Below are positions 1-10,610 of a stretch of 64,000 nucleotides of DNA, piece by piece. The position numbers were made by a program, and so were the translations under genes. The number at the start of each line of letters is the position of its first letter. The stretch's first letter is position 1. The DNA comes from Closterium sp. NIES-65. Taxonomy: Eukaryota > Streptophyta > Zygnematophyceae > Desmidiales > Closteriaceae. Location of the stretch: contig CANXME010000386.1 in the NCBI GenBank assembly GCA_948144175.1, forward strand, positions 1-64,000, written 5' to 3'. A model generated the notes under the pieces. The model saw only the letters and a list, made by a program, of their open reading frames with translations, did no database searches and was not told the DNA's origin.

Positions 1-997
1 GGGGGGAGGGGCGCAGTGCGGTAGGGGAAGAGACGGTAGTAAGGCACCGACTCATCAAAGGTGACGTCCTGGGAGGACAGAACACGGCGCGAGGTGGGGT
101 GGTAGAACCGCCAACCAGGCGCGTCAGGGGGGGAAGCCAAGGAAGACGCAGGGAACAGCACGAGAGGACAGCTTGTCCGCAGACAAGTCGCGGACAAACG
201 CCGGAGATCCCTAGACCCAAAACGCAGACACATCGCCAACCTTCCCCGTCCACCGTAAGGTGGGGGAGGTCTCTGGCAAGGAGACCCGGGGCTGAAGGTT
301 GAGCTGATGCGTCGCGTACTGAACGCTAACGGCCACAGAAAATGGGGAGTAGCCGCATGGATCATGGACGTACGAGCGACGTCCATGACCATGCCAATGC
401 GGCGCTCAGCAATCCCATTTTGCTATGGAGAGGCCGGAAGCGTGAAGGTCTGGCGGATGCCCTGTGCACGACAGAAGGCTCCCAGACGGGCAGAGGAAAA
501 TTGCCCGCCTCTGTCAGAGTGCAGACGAAGAACAGGAAACTCTGAGCCGAAACTCTCTCTGAGCTGGAGACGAGCTGCGCGAATCCAGTCGATCAGCACC
601 TCAGTGACGTCACCCTTGCTGCACAAGGGGATCACTGTGGTGTAACGCGAGTAGTCGTCAACCACCAACAGGAAGTAACGCTCGTGACCCTGGCCACGGA
701 CGCGCGAGGGGCCCCACACGTCCATGTGAAGAGTCTGCAGAGGAGCCTCTATCGGAGGAAACTCGGAGGAGTGAGGAGCGGCGCGCTGCCGCCCCTCGAC
801 GCAGGGGACGCAGGTAGGGGCCGGCCCCGGAGGTAGGGGAGGGAGAGACCGGGGAAGACCAGAGACAAGGACACGGGAGGCCATGCCTCGGAGACGAGGC
901 AGGGAGGGGTGACCAAGGCGATGGTGCCAAAGGAGAGTCTGGTGGGAGAGGAGACGACACGAGCAGGGAGCAGACTCAGGATCAGACGCGGACGTGT
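1..997 (-). pseudogene. Ty1/copia integrase fragment, cut by the window edge
   Basis: The minus strand encodes a copia GAG-pre-integrase zinc domain (WHHRLGHPS, then CVPCVEG) followed by the integrase core, with VVDDYSRYT for the first Asp and LHSDRGG for the second. Reading 5' to 3', the frame is open from about 1004 to 423, where TAG (423-425) replaces the first Gln of the conserved PQQNG block. The catalytic-Glu block (GIAERR), the integrase C-terminus and the PYYRLFPYR stretch follow in shifted frames down to nucleotide 1. The upstream end at 997 abuts the LTR of element A exactly where related copies continue into their protease-integrase spacer, so this element was broken there. It is non-functional, and its RT half must lie left of the window. 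Confidence 0.85.
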
Positions 998-1120
998 TGA
1001 ACAAGGAATGGAATGACTAAGAATGAAATGAGTACAAATATGGAAACCTAGAAATGTGTACCCCCTATCGGCTAACCCACTGTAGCCTAAAGAACTACAA
1101 CAATATATATAATGTTGACA
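998..1120 (-). repeat. 3' LTR of element A (123 bp)
   Basis: On the minus strand the repeat begins TGTCAACATTATATATA and ends CCTTGTTCA, so it has TG...CA ends. It contains the core TAGGCTACAGTGG followed by GGGGGTACA that is also present in the LTRs of elements B, C and D. A purine-rich stretch precedes it. At 123 bp it is unusually short for a copia LTR. Confidence 0.8.
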
Positions 1121-1330
1121 CACCCCCATAGGCGAAGTGGGGGAGAACTAGGGGTCACAAGACCAGTCAAGTAAAGCAAAGCAAAGCAAGCTCAGGGTGG
1201 ATCACAATGTCACCACACAATCCGAGCACACGTTCAAGGCCACAAGGCCAGTTCACATGCAGGAGGACACAAATATATAAGACTAAACAAGCAAGAGTTG
1301 AGATATATATATGTAACTGTACAAACAGGG

Positions 1331-3500
1331 TCAAGAAGAGAGCAAGTGAGGCAAGACAGACACAAGACCCAGCTGGGTACAGCAGCGCTGATGATCACAA
1401 GGTGCAAGTGCCTTGGTGAAAACATCAGCAGTGTTGGCCTCAGAGGCCACATACGCAAGTCGCAACTGACCACGCTGCTGTAGCTCACAAGCAAGGAAGT
1501 AGCGGAAAGCAATGTGCTTTGTTTCTGTTGCTCCAGTACTCTGCTCTCGCACAAGGCCAGCATTGGCCTTGTTATCGACGTACAGGGACTTGGAGAGAGA
1601 ACTAGGCGGCTCTCCAAAGGATCCGGTCACAGCAGGTCAGGTGAGCCGCCCCCCCCCCCCCCCCGAAGCTCCTTGAGCAGGCCATGGCCCCTGCGTAGAT
1701 CTCAGCCTCAAACTGGAGCCGAGAAACAGAAGACGGAGCGAGTAGTCACGAACGAAACAGAGCCGGGAACCAAGGCTATGAGGTGTAGCCCTGATGACGA
1801 CCGCTGCGTAGCCTGGTGTCGTCAGCCCAAAGAAGCGTTCCTGCCTGGCCCAGTGAGGACCACTGGACTGCGCCCTCCAAGCACTAGCCCCATGCTCGAC
1901 GTACTGCACAAGTAGCGCTAACCACACTCTTCGCTGCCGGTTCCATTGTGCTCTGGTCGGTGTCTCCCAGGAGCAACATACGTGCAAGAATGCTAAGAGG
2001 GTATGCAAGGTCAGGTCGTGTTGCAGGTCATTAGGTACATGAGACAGCCAACAAGCTCTGGGGTACGGGCCACTCGACTCCTACGGACTCATCCGAAGGC
2101 AGAGCTGAGAGCGAGTGGCGAGTGAGACAGAGGAGTGGCCTGAGGCGAGGAGTACGTGAACCGAAGCGCTGAAGGACCTGCTGCACCATGTGGTGACTGA
2201 GTCAGGGTAATGGTGCGGCGTGCTCTGTCCCGGGTGATCTGCAAGCCAAGGTAGCTGGGCGCAGTTCACCAGGTCAGTGCACGTGTTGTCTCTTCTTCTG
2301 CAGCTCGGACTTCACGTAGGCGAGTCCAGCAGTGTCAGCAGTGGCAAAGACCAAGTCGTCGACGTACACGAGGATGTAGAACAGCGGCAGAGAAGTGTCG
2401 GTGCGTAGAATCAGCGATGGGTCGGCAATAGAAGGAGCAAACCCAAGTGCCGCCAGCGAGTCCTCAGTGTGTCGTGCCACTCACGCGGCGCCTGGACGAG
2501 ATTGTAGACTGGACGCCGGAGACCTCCACTGGGTACCAGGAGGGAAAGACCCAGTGAAGCCAGGTGGGGCGACGCAGCCAGATCTCCTCGTGCAGGCTGC
2601 CCTGCAAGGAAAGTGTGCTTGAAGTTGAGAGAGTGAAGCTCGTAGTCCCTGTGAGCAGCAACGTGCAGCAGTACCCGAAGAGTGGTCTTCTTTGGGGTGG
2701 GGGGAATAGGTATGAAAGTAGTCAACCTCCATGCCGCTGACTGAAACCACGAGCCACGTAACGCGCCTTGAAGACAGGCGGCAGAACCCGGACGGCCGCT
2801 TCACCCTGAAGATCCACATAGCCACTGACGATGTTCGCCCTAGGAGGGGGAACAGCGTCAACGTAGGTGCCTGTGGACTTCCAGGAAGCCATCTCTGCAT
2901 CCATAGCTGCCTGCCACTGAGAGGAGTAGGGACCCTCTATCGGCCTCCGCGTAAGAGCGCGGAGTCGGGATGTCTAGTGCATCCGGGTCTCCCTCAGGGG
3001 CGAGCAGTACAGACGCGAGATGAGGTGAAGCGGCGGCTAGACACTGGAACTCCTCCTTGCCTGTCCTCAAGGACGTCCGTGCCAAGGGCACAACGCACCC
3101 CCGACGGACGGAGGGACAGAGAGGACGCAGACTCAGCGACAAGACTAGCAGCGTAGTCTAAACAACAGCGAGCAGCAAAGTCGACGAGCCTCAGCAACTA
3201 GGCAGACGCAGTAGAAGACTCGAAGGAAGGGTCCGTGACGGCAGTGGCAAGGAGACGCGTGATAAGTAGGACTAGCAGCACGAAGAGAGTCCGACGCAGG
3301 GTCGGCAAGAGTAGGAAGAGAGGACGCAGGAGGAGAAGGCAAAGGAGCACGCAGAGGAGCAGTAGACGGACGCAGAGACATCCGGTGCGTGCCAGGGGCA
3401 GGAGGAGGACGCGGACGCGAACTACGAGCACCAGTCGCTAGCAGGACGGACAGGCGACGCATGGGCGAGACGCAGACTCACAACGATCAGTAAGACCCAC
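1331..3500 (-). pseudogene. Element A reverse transcriptase and RNase H, frameshifted
   Basis: Pieces of a copia RT-RNase H domain occur in order but in different frames: the DALDIPTPRSYAEA lead-in (about 2960), ASWKSTGTYVDAVPP (2722-2904), the VARGFSQR and PKKTTLRVLLHVAAHRDYE region (2411-2725), the intact catalytic ILVYVDDLVFAT motif (about 2360), and an RNase H tail with YVDNKANA and ANTADVFTKALAP (1331-1630). At least four frame changes interrupt it. A run of 16 C (1649-1664) lies in the RNase H region. The protein would have copied element RNA inside virus-like particles; this copy cannot make it. Confidence 0.8.
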
Positions 3501-3705
3501 CAGTAGGACCAGTGTAAGGAGAAGGAGCAGGAAGTGGGGAGGCCGGCTGCCATTGTAGCTGTGACTGGTCAGGATGTGGACACTCTAAAGGAGGGGGAGG
3601 ACCAGGAGGAGGCGAGAGACCAAGAACCTGCTGAAGGAGCGGAACGAAGTACGGCTGAGGGCGCGCGGCGACTCCAGACACAGCAGGTACAGCACCAGTG
3701 CCCCC

Positions 3706-4140
3706 AGCTGCAGCATCCAACACCCGAGTCCGCAGCACCAGCAGGGACTCCAACACCAGGGTCCGCAGCACCAGCAGCAAGCTCCAACAGCCTGGTCCTC
3801 AGCACCAGCAGCAGCTCCAACGCCCGGGTCCGCAGCACCAGCAGCACCTCCAACGCCTGGGTCCGCAGCACCAGCAGCACCTCCAACGCCCGGGTCCGCA
3901 GCACCAGCAGCAGCTCCAACGCCCGGGTCCGCAGGACCAGCAGCAGCTCCAACGCCCGGGTCCGCAGCACCAGCAGGGACTCCAACACCAGGGTCCTCAC
4001 CACCAGCAGCAGCTCCAACACCCAAGTCCTCAGCACCAGCAGCAGCTCCACACCTCGAGTCCTCAGCAACAGCCGCAGCTCCAACGCCCGGGTCCTCAGC
4101 ACCAGCACCAGCACCAACGCCCGGGTCTGCAGCACCAGTA
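3706..4140 (-). repeat. 33-bp minisatellite in the IN-RT hinge of element A
   Basis: About 13 imperfect 33-bp units (plus-strand form GTCCGCAGCACCAGCAGC plus CTCCAACGCCCGG). On the coding strand each unit specifies an 11-residue Gly/Ala/Val-rich repeat (AADPGVG core). All three frames stay open on both strands, which explains the many overlapping spurious reading frames here. It lies between the integrase C-terminus and the RT domain. Confidence 0.85.
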
Positions 4141-4379
4141 GTAGCGAGGTCCGAGAGACGAGGCGCGCCACTCCGAAGTGTGCAACGGCGCTCGTAACCA
4201 CTCACGGATCCGCTCACGAGAGGGGAGCTCCCGACTAGGAGGAGAAGTACCAGTACCAGTCTCCGTGCGCGCCTGGTCCGAGAGGTACCTCTCCCGAGGC
4301 TGGAGTACTGTAAGTACCACTCACGCAACTGCTCCGAGGAGAGGTCTCGTCCAGGTGTAGGACCCCCTGGCCCAGCACC

Positions 4380-4560
4380 GCCAGAGTCAGAACTCTCAGA
4401 CCCAGCATCCCCAGGCTCAGCACCCCCAGTCACAGCACCCCCAGGCTCAGCACCCCCAGTCACACCACCCCTAGGCTCAGCACCCCCAGTGTCCGCACCC
4501 CCAGGCTCAGCACCCCCAGCGTCCGCACCCCCAAGCTCAGCACCCCCAGCAGGACGAGAG
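4380..4560 (-). repeat. 15/30-bp GGAEPGGA-type hinge repeat of element A
   Basis: Tandem 15-bp units, alternating as 30-bp pairs (plus-strand core CAGCACCCCCAGGCT), code on the minus strand for Gly-Gly-Ala-Glu-Pro type repeats. The same repeat occurs in elements B (10375-10610) and C (from about 61674). Confidence 0.85.
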
Positions 4561-4639
4561 TCGACAGCTACCTCAACACGCTCGACCGGGTCTACCTGAG
4601 ACACACCTGAGGAGCGGCACCCTGAGGGGGGAGGGGGGT

Positions 4640-6487
4640 CTACGACCAGCAGCACCTGGCGCGAGGAAGAGAGGCGGGGGTGGGAGCGGGGCAGTGCGGG
4701 TAGGGGAAGAGGCGGTAGTAGGGGACAGACTCGTCCTGAGAGGGCAAGACCCGGCGCGAGGTGGCGTGGTAAAACTGCCAGCCAGGCGCGTCCGGAACGA
4801 AGCCGAGGAAGACGCAGGGAACAGCACGAGAGGAGAGCTTGTCCGCAGACGAATCGCGGACAACAGCTCGAGATCCCCAGACTCGGAAACGCGACGCATC
4901 GCCAACCTCCCCCGTCCACAGCTGTGTGGGCGAGGTCTCCGGCAAGGAGACACGGGGCCAGAGGTTGAGCTGATGCGCAGCGTACCGGACCGCAAACGGC
5001 CACAGAAAGTGGGGGGCAGCCGCATGGATCAAGGAGGTACGAGCGACCTCCATGACCAGGCCAATGCGGCGCTCCGCAACCCCATTCTGCTGTGGAGAGG
5101 CCGGAAGCGTGAACGACTGCTCAATGCCGTGCTCAGCACAGTAGGCTGCCAAGAGGTCTGAGGAGAACTCACCACCTCTGTCAGAGTGCAAGCGCAGGAC
5201 ATGAAAGTCCGAGCGAAAACGCTCGCTAAGCTGGAGATGAGCTCTGCGAATCCAAAGGATCAAAACATCAGGGACCTCACCCTTGGTGCGCAAGGGGAAG
5301 ACCGTGGTGTAGCGCGAGTAGTCGTCAACAACAATCAGGAAGTATCTCTCCTGACCCTGGACCACGGACGCGGGCTTGGCCCCACACGTACCATGTGGAG
5401 CGTCTGCAAAGGAGCAAGTCATCGGGGGAAACGAGGAGGAGTGAGGAGCGGCGCGCATGCCGCCCCTCGACACAGGGAAGGCAGGGGAGGAGCAGGCGAG
5501 GGTGGGAGAGGAGGGAGGACCCTGGGAAGACCAGAGACAAGGTACCGGGAGTGCATGGCACGAAGGCGCTGCACAGACGGGTGGCCAAGTCGGTGGTGCC
5601 AGAGGACAGTCTCGTGCGCTAGAGAGCGACACGAGCAAGGGGCAGACAGCTGACCTGACGCGGACGCAAACGCAGACGCAGACGCAGCGACCTGAGGGGA
5701 GGCAGTAGTCAGTGTGTACAGGTCCAACCCCGGCTGCCGGGTGAAGGTAGCCAAGTGGCGGCCCGTACGAGCACACGTGCAGTGTGTCACACGCTCGTAG
5801 GCAAGGGTGAACTGGTGAACACCCCCGTCCTGGAGAGCACAAACCTGCCACCAAGTTCGTGGAGAACGAGGGGAGGTGGAGACCTAACAGTGTGCCCGAC
5901 GGGACCGCAAGACAGGGAAGGACAGTGGAGGAGGTCGCAATGACCGGACCCCCAGAGGGGTCAGCAAGGGAGACAGCAACTGGCCGAGCAAGAGGCTCAA
6001 GGGCAGTGCGGTCACGAAAGAAACAGCGAGAGGCACCTGAGTCCAGCGTGAAGGTGTGCAGTGCTGTAGTCGACACCGTACCAGGGGGGGCAGACACGGA
6101 CGCACCTAGTGCAGCAGCCTCACCAGCACCTGGAGTAGCAGACACGTGGGTACCGTGAGCGGCAAACGCACTAGGCCTAATGCCCGGGTCGGGCGGGACA
6201 CTCAGGTACTCAGAACCCTCTCCACTAGTAGACATCACATACATGGCAGATAGAATAGCATCAAAGTCTAGAGCATAGATGTCAATCCCCTTCTTCCGGA
6301 GATCAAGCCAGCGGGGCAGCTCAGTGGCCTGAGGGAACTGAACACGCCAAGCCTCGCTCAGACGAGCGAAGCAACGCTGTGTGGCGTGCGGTCCCCCACA
6401 CCGCTGGCCAGTGCGGTCACCAGTGCGAATGACGTACGTGCAGCAAAGGCCACCCCCCCCCCCCCCCCCCCGTGCTGAGAGTACCAC
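4640..6487 (-). pseudogene. Element A protease-integrase part of Pol
   Basis: An open frame of about 615 codons. It starts at the Gag C-terminal cysteine motif (CTYVIRTGDRTGQRC then GGPHATQRC), passes the aspartic protease active site (FTLDSGAS), and reaches the integrase core with VVDDYSRYT, LHSDRGGEFSS and NGVAERRIG, then the C-terminal VFLGFVPDAPGW and PYYRLFPYP blocks. The zinc-binding HHCC region is shifted out of this frame near 5420-5790 (WHHRLGHPSVQ reads in another frame), so at least one indel pair is present. Protease and integrase catalytic residues are otherwise kept. A run of 19 C (6453-6471) sits just upstream of the cysteine motif. Confidence 0.8.
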
Positions 6488-7541
6488 TCACGGACCTCCT
6501 GGGGCGAGGGAGTGTGCTGTTGTCCCTGGCCACCGCCAGTGCCGCCACGACCACCACCCCCTCCACCACCTCCTCAAGCACCCCAACCCTGCCGGCGCCT
6601 CGTCTGCCGCCACCCCCACTACCTCCTCCGCCCCGGCCACCTCCCCCGCCGCTGCCGCCACCCCCACCACCGCTGCCCCCTCCCCCACCCGCGCCACCCC
6701 CCCCGCCACCACCTCCCCCACCACCGCCACCCCCGCTGTCACCACTACCGCCCTTGCCCCCTTTGCCCTTGCCGCTGCGGCGTCCGCTCGAAGCAGACGC
6801 AGTCCCGACCTTCTCACCACCAAGGAGGTCGACAACAGTAGCAGAGGCAACAGAGGGAAGAAGGGGGGAGGGAGAACACCCCTCAAAGAACGGGGTATGG
6901 GGGTCACCGCAAGAGGCACCTACAGCGACTATGCTAGCCTCGGCTGCAAGGAGTTCCTTCTCGAGGAGGGCAATGGTGAGCTCGGTGGGGCAGCGAGCGA
7001 GGAAGTGGTCCCTGATCGAGCGGAGCGAGTCAGGGAGGCGCGTGACTAGGTGGTAGAGAGTGAGCCAGAGCGGGGGTGGGTCCGTGGCGAGGAACTCATC
7101 AGGCATAGCGGCGCGGAAGCAAGCCTCACTAGTGCGGAGGTGGGTAATGAGGTCAGCGATAGTGTGAAAGGAAGCTAAGTCGGGGAACAGGTAGGGAAGA
7201 GAGAGACGGCCTAGAGTAGCAGAGGCCGGTGAGGAGTAGCGGGCAACGAGAGCAGTGTACAGTGCCTGTGCAGTCTTGTGCTGCTCAAAGTGCTCGCGCT
7301 CATCTATCGGCAGAGAGTTGCGAATAGTGAAGCGAGCATGGGCGTCACGAGTCTGCCACTGTGAGCCAGCAGTGCTGTCGGCAGTAGCAACAGGCGCAGT
7401 AGCGTGGCCTAGGGCGTGGTCGTACAGCAAGATGTCTTCCTTGGCAGTGAGCTGTAGGAAGAGGTGTAGGTCATCAAGCCAGGTGTCGAACTTCACTAGG
7501 CGGCCCTCAGCATCAAAGGCTAGCACAGGAGGGCTAGCCAT
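6417..7541 (-). CDS. Element A Gag (capsid-like) protein
   Basis: 374 codons starting MASPPVLAFDAEGRLVKFDTW, matching the start of Gag in elements B and C. The N-terminal part is a copia Gag of the UBN2/retrotran_gag type, with HLRTSEACFRAAMP and LYHLVTRLPDSLRSIRDHF as the conserved core. A Lys/Gly-rich basic segment (SGKGKGGKGG) and a long polyglycine stretch follow. The frame exits at the poly-C run near 6453-6471, just before the cysteine motif, so Gag is probably frameshifted there relative to the downstream Pol frame. Gag would form the particle shell around element RNA. Confidence 0.75.
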   Translation of the reverse strand: MASPPVLAFDAEGRLVKFDTWLDDLHLFLQLTAKEDILLYDHALGHATAPVATADSTAGSQWQTRDAHARFTIRNSLPIDEREHFEQHKTAQALYTALVARYSSPASATLGRLSLPYLFPDLASFHTIADLITHLRTSEACFRAAMPDEFLATDPPPLWLTLYHLVTRLPDSLRSIRDHFLARCPTELTIALLEKELLAAEASIVAVGASCGDPHTPFFEGCSPSPLLPSVASATVVDLLGGEKVGTASASSGRRSGKGKGGKGGSGDSGGGGGGGGGGGGGGAGGGGGSGGGGGGSGGGGGRGGGGSGGGGRRGAGRVGVLEEVVEGVVVVAALAVARDNSTLPRPRRSVSGTLSTGGGGGGWPLLHVRHSHW

Positions 7542-7559
7542 AGTAGCAGCAGTTGTAAA

Positions 7560-8090
7560 AGCAGTAGGAGCAGTAGGGTAGGTAGGTAAGGCGGCGCAAC
7601 TCGGTACAGGTAGGGCAGCGCGGCTCGGGTCGGGCGGCTCGGTTCGGGCGGCTCGGTTTCGTTAGGGCCGGGCTGTTCGGTGCGGGCGGCGCGGTCTGAG
7701 TGGGGCCGTGCGAGGCGGCTAAGGGGAGCGCGGGGAGCGGGTGGGGTTAGGGACGGGGCCGACGCGGGCCGAGAGGGGTAGGGACGTGGCCGACGCTGGC
7801 TGATAGGGGTAGGGACGGGGCCAACGCGGGCTGTGAGGGGTAGGGACGGGGCCGACGCGGGCCTCTAGGGGTAGGGACGGGGCCGACGCGGGCCTCTAGG
7901 GGTAGGATCAGGGCCGTCGCAGGCCTCTAGGGTAGAGGACGGGGACGTCGCGGGCCTCTAGGGGTAGGCGTGGGGCCGACGCGGGCCTCTAGGGGACGAG
8001 TTCGGGGCCGACGCGGGCCGTTAGGGTTAAGCGCGGGGCCGATTCGGGGCCTCTAGGTGCAGCAGCGCGGGGCCTACAGGGGCTCTAGAG
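7560..8090 (-). repeat. Leader minisatellite of element A
   Basis: A non-coding, GC-rich tract between the B junction and the gag start. 7740-8040 holds about eight units of roughly 31 bp (GGGGTAGGGACGGGGCCGACG plus a CGGGCCTCTA tail), and 7610-7700 holds GGCTCGGGTCGGGC-type short repeats. It corresponds in position to the leaders of elements B and C, which carry different repeat units. Confidence 0.75.
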
Positions 8091-8095
8091 CCGAG

Positions 8096-10306
8096 AACAG
8101 AAGACGAGCGGGTAGCCCGCCACGAAACAGAGCCGGAACCAAGGCTGAAGGTGTAACCCTGTGACGACCGCTGCGTAGCCTGGTCGTCAGCCCAAGAAGC
8201 GTCCGCGTGCCCAGTGAGGACCACTGGACTGCGCCCTCCAAGCACTAGCCCCATGCCCGACGTACTGCACAAGTAGCGCAACACCCTCTTCGCTGCAGCC
8301 ATGTGCTCTGGTCGGTGTCTCCCAGGAGCAACATAGCGTGCGAGAATGCTAAGAGGGTATGCAAGGTCAGGTCGTGTGCAGGTCATCAGGTACATGAGGC
8401 AGCCAACAAGCTCTGCATACGGGCCACTCGACTCTACGGACTCATCCGAAGGCAGAGCTGAGAGCGAGTGGCGAGTAGGCAGAGGAGTGGCCTGAGGCGA
8501 GGAGTACGTGAAGCCGAAGCGCTGAAGGACCTGCTGCACCATGTGTGACTGAGTCAGGGTAATGGTGCGGCGTGCTCTGTCCCGGGTGATCTGCAAGCCA
8601 AGGTAGCTGCGCAGTTCACCCAAGTCTGTGCACGTGTGTCTCTTCTGCAGCTCGGACTTCACGTAGGCAAGTCCAGCAGTGTCAGCTGTGGCAAAGACCA
8701 AGTCGTCGACGTACACGAGGATGTAGAACGGCGGCAGAGAGGTGTCGGTGCGAAGAAACAGCGACGGGTCGGCAATAGAGGGAGCAAACCCAAGTGCCGC
8801 CAGCGTAGTCCTCAGTGTGTCGTGCCACTCACGTGGCGCCTGGCGGAGACCGTAGACTGGACACCGGAGACTCCACTGGGTACCAGGAGGGAAAGACCCA
8901 GTGAAGCCAGGTGGGCGACGCAGCCAGATCTCCTCGTGCAGGCTACCCTGCAAGAAAGCAGTGCTGAAGTCGAGAGAGTGCAGCTCGTAGTCACGGTGAG
9001 CAGCAACGTGCAGCAGTACCCGAAGAGTGGTCATCTTCGGGGTGGGGGAGAAGGTCTGAAAGTAGTCAACCCCCTTCCGCTGACTGAAGCCACGAGCCAC
9101 GTAACGCGCCTTGAAGACAGGCGGAGAACCCAACGGCCGCTTCACCCTGAAGATCCACATGCCACTGACGATGTTCGCCCCAGGAGGGGGAACAGCGTCA
9201 ACGTAGGTGCCTGTGGACTTCCAGGAAGCCATCTCTGCATCCATAGCTGCCTGCCACTGAGAGGAGTAGGGACCCTCTATCGCCTCCGCGTAAGAGCGCG
9301 GAGTCGGGATGTCTAGTGCATCCGGGTCTCCCTCTGGGGCTAGCAGTACAGACGCGAGATGAGGTGAAGCGGCGGCCAGACAGCGGAACTCCTCTTGCCG
9401 GTCCTCAAGGACGTCCGTGCCAAGGGCACACTCACCCCCGACAGACGGAGGACAGGCCGAGTCAGACTCAGCGACAAGACTAGCAGCGTAGTCCAGACGA
9501 CAGCGCGCAGCAAAGTCGACGAGCTCAGTGACAAGGGCAGACGCAGCAGACGACTCGAAAGAAGGGTCAGTGACAGCAGTAGCGAGGAGACGCGTGACAG
9601 TAGGACTGGCAGCACGAAGAGAGTCGGACTCTGGGTCGGCAAGAGCAGGAAGAGAGGAAGCAGGAGGAGAAGGCAAAGGGGCACGCAGAGGAGCAGTGGA
9701 CGGACGCAGAGACATCCGGTGCGTGCCAGGGACAGGACGAGGACGCTGACGCGAACCGCGACCACTCGGGCGCGCAGCACGAACGGGCGACGTACGACGA
9801 GACGCAGGCTCACGACGCTCAGTAAGACCTCCTCTCGGACCAGTGTAGGGAGAAGGAGCAGGCAAAGGGGAGGCAGGCTGTAGCTGTGACTGTGACGAGA
9901 CAGGCTGTGGACCCTCTAAGGAAGGAGGAGGAGGACCAGGAGAAGGTGTAAGACCAAGAACCTGCTGCAGGAGCGGAACGAAGTACGTTCGTGGCCGCGT
10001 GGCGACGCCAGAAACAGCAGGGACAGCACCTGTACCCCCAGGAGGAGTACCCGCTCCAGCAGCACCTCCAACAGCACCTCCATTGGCTCCAGAACCTCCA
10101 GTAGTAGCACCAGGAGTACTGCCAGTCGGACCGCCAGTGGTAGTCTCAGCGCCAACACCCTCAGCAGCACCAGCTCTAGGAGAACCCTCAGACCCAGCAG
10201 CTCCAGCACCCACAATAGAGCACCTCCGGGACGCTCGGCAGCAGCACCCTTTGCAGCCGAAGAACCTCCAGCACCAGGAGCACGCCTCCAGCGCCGGGCA
10301 AACCAC
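8096..10306 (-). pseudogene. Element B RT-RNase H (truncated)
   Basis: A long open frame covering the end of the hinge, the RT domain (VFKARYVARGFSQRKGVDYF, LDFSTAFLQGSLHEE, the catalytic ILVYVDDLVFAT) and RNase H up to HADASWADDQATQRSSQGY and SVSWRATRSSS. The final RNase H Asp/His region is missing because of the junction with element A at about 8095; codons read past that point are leader sequence. The frame is offset from the upstream gag-pol frame by an indel in the hinge near 10225. Outside those two defects the RT has all its conserved blocks. Confidence 0.85.
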
Positions 10307-10374
10307 TCACACAGCTCCTGAAGGGGAAGCGGCTCTCGGCGAGACGAAGCACCGCCAGGCGGAGCACCCCCTGG

Positions 10375-10610
10375 TCCAGCGCCCCCAGGCTCAGCACCTC
10401 CAGACACCGCACCCCCAGGCTCAGCACCCCCAGGCGCAGCACCCCCAGGCTCAGCACCCCCAGGCTCAGCACCCCCAGGCTCAGCACCCCCAGACGCAGC
10501 ACCCCCAGGCTCAGCACCCCCAGACACCGCACCCCCAGGCTCAGCACCCCCAAGCGTAGCGCCTCCAGTCCCAGCACCCCCAGGCTCAGCTCCCGCAGCA
10601 GCACCAGAGT
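10375..10610 (-). repeat. GGAEPGGA hinge repeat of element B
   Basis: About 15 tandem 15-bp units (plus-strand CAGCACCCCCAGGCT and variants) that encode Gly-Gly-Ala-Glu-Pro repeats between integrase and RT. It lies at the same place as the repeats in A, C and D. Confidence 0.9.

Larger units (their letters stand above)
998..8095 (-). mobile_element. Ty1/copia element A (5' end missing), minus strand
   Basis: Read on the minus strand this is a leader (about 8090-7542), gag (7541-6417), protease and integrase (6487-4640), a repeat-rich hinge (about 4640-3585), RT (about 3500-2270), RNase H (about 2270-1331), a polypurine stretch (TATGGGGGTG, at about 1121-1130) and a 3' LTR (998-1120). It has no 5' LTR or primer-binding site: its leader runs straight into the RNase H of element B near 8095. 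Several frameshifts in RT make it inactive. No target-site duplication could be matched across the A-B pair. Confidence 0.85.

Noticed and set aside
4694-5653. Plus-strand open frames across element A and their equivalents in element B
   Set aside because: They are antisense shadows of GC-rich Pol coding sequence; conserved motifs are all on the minus strand.
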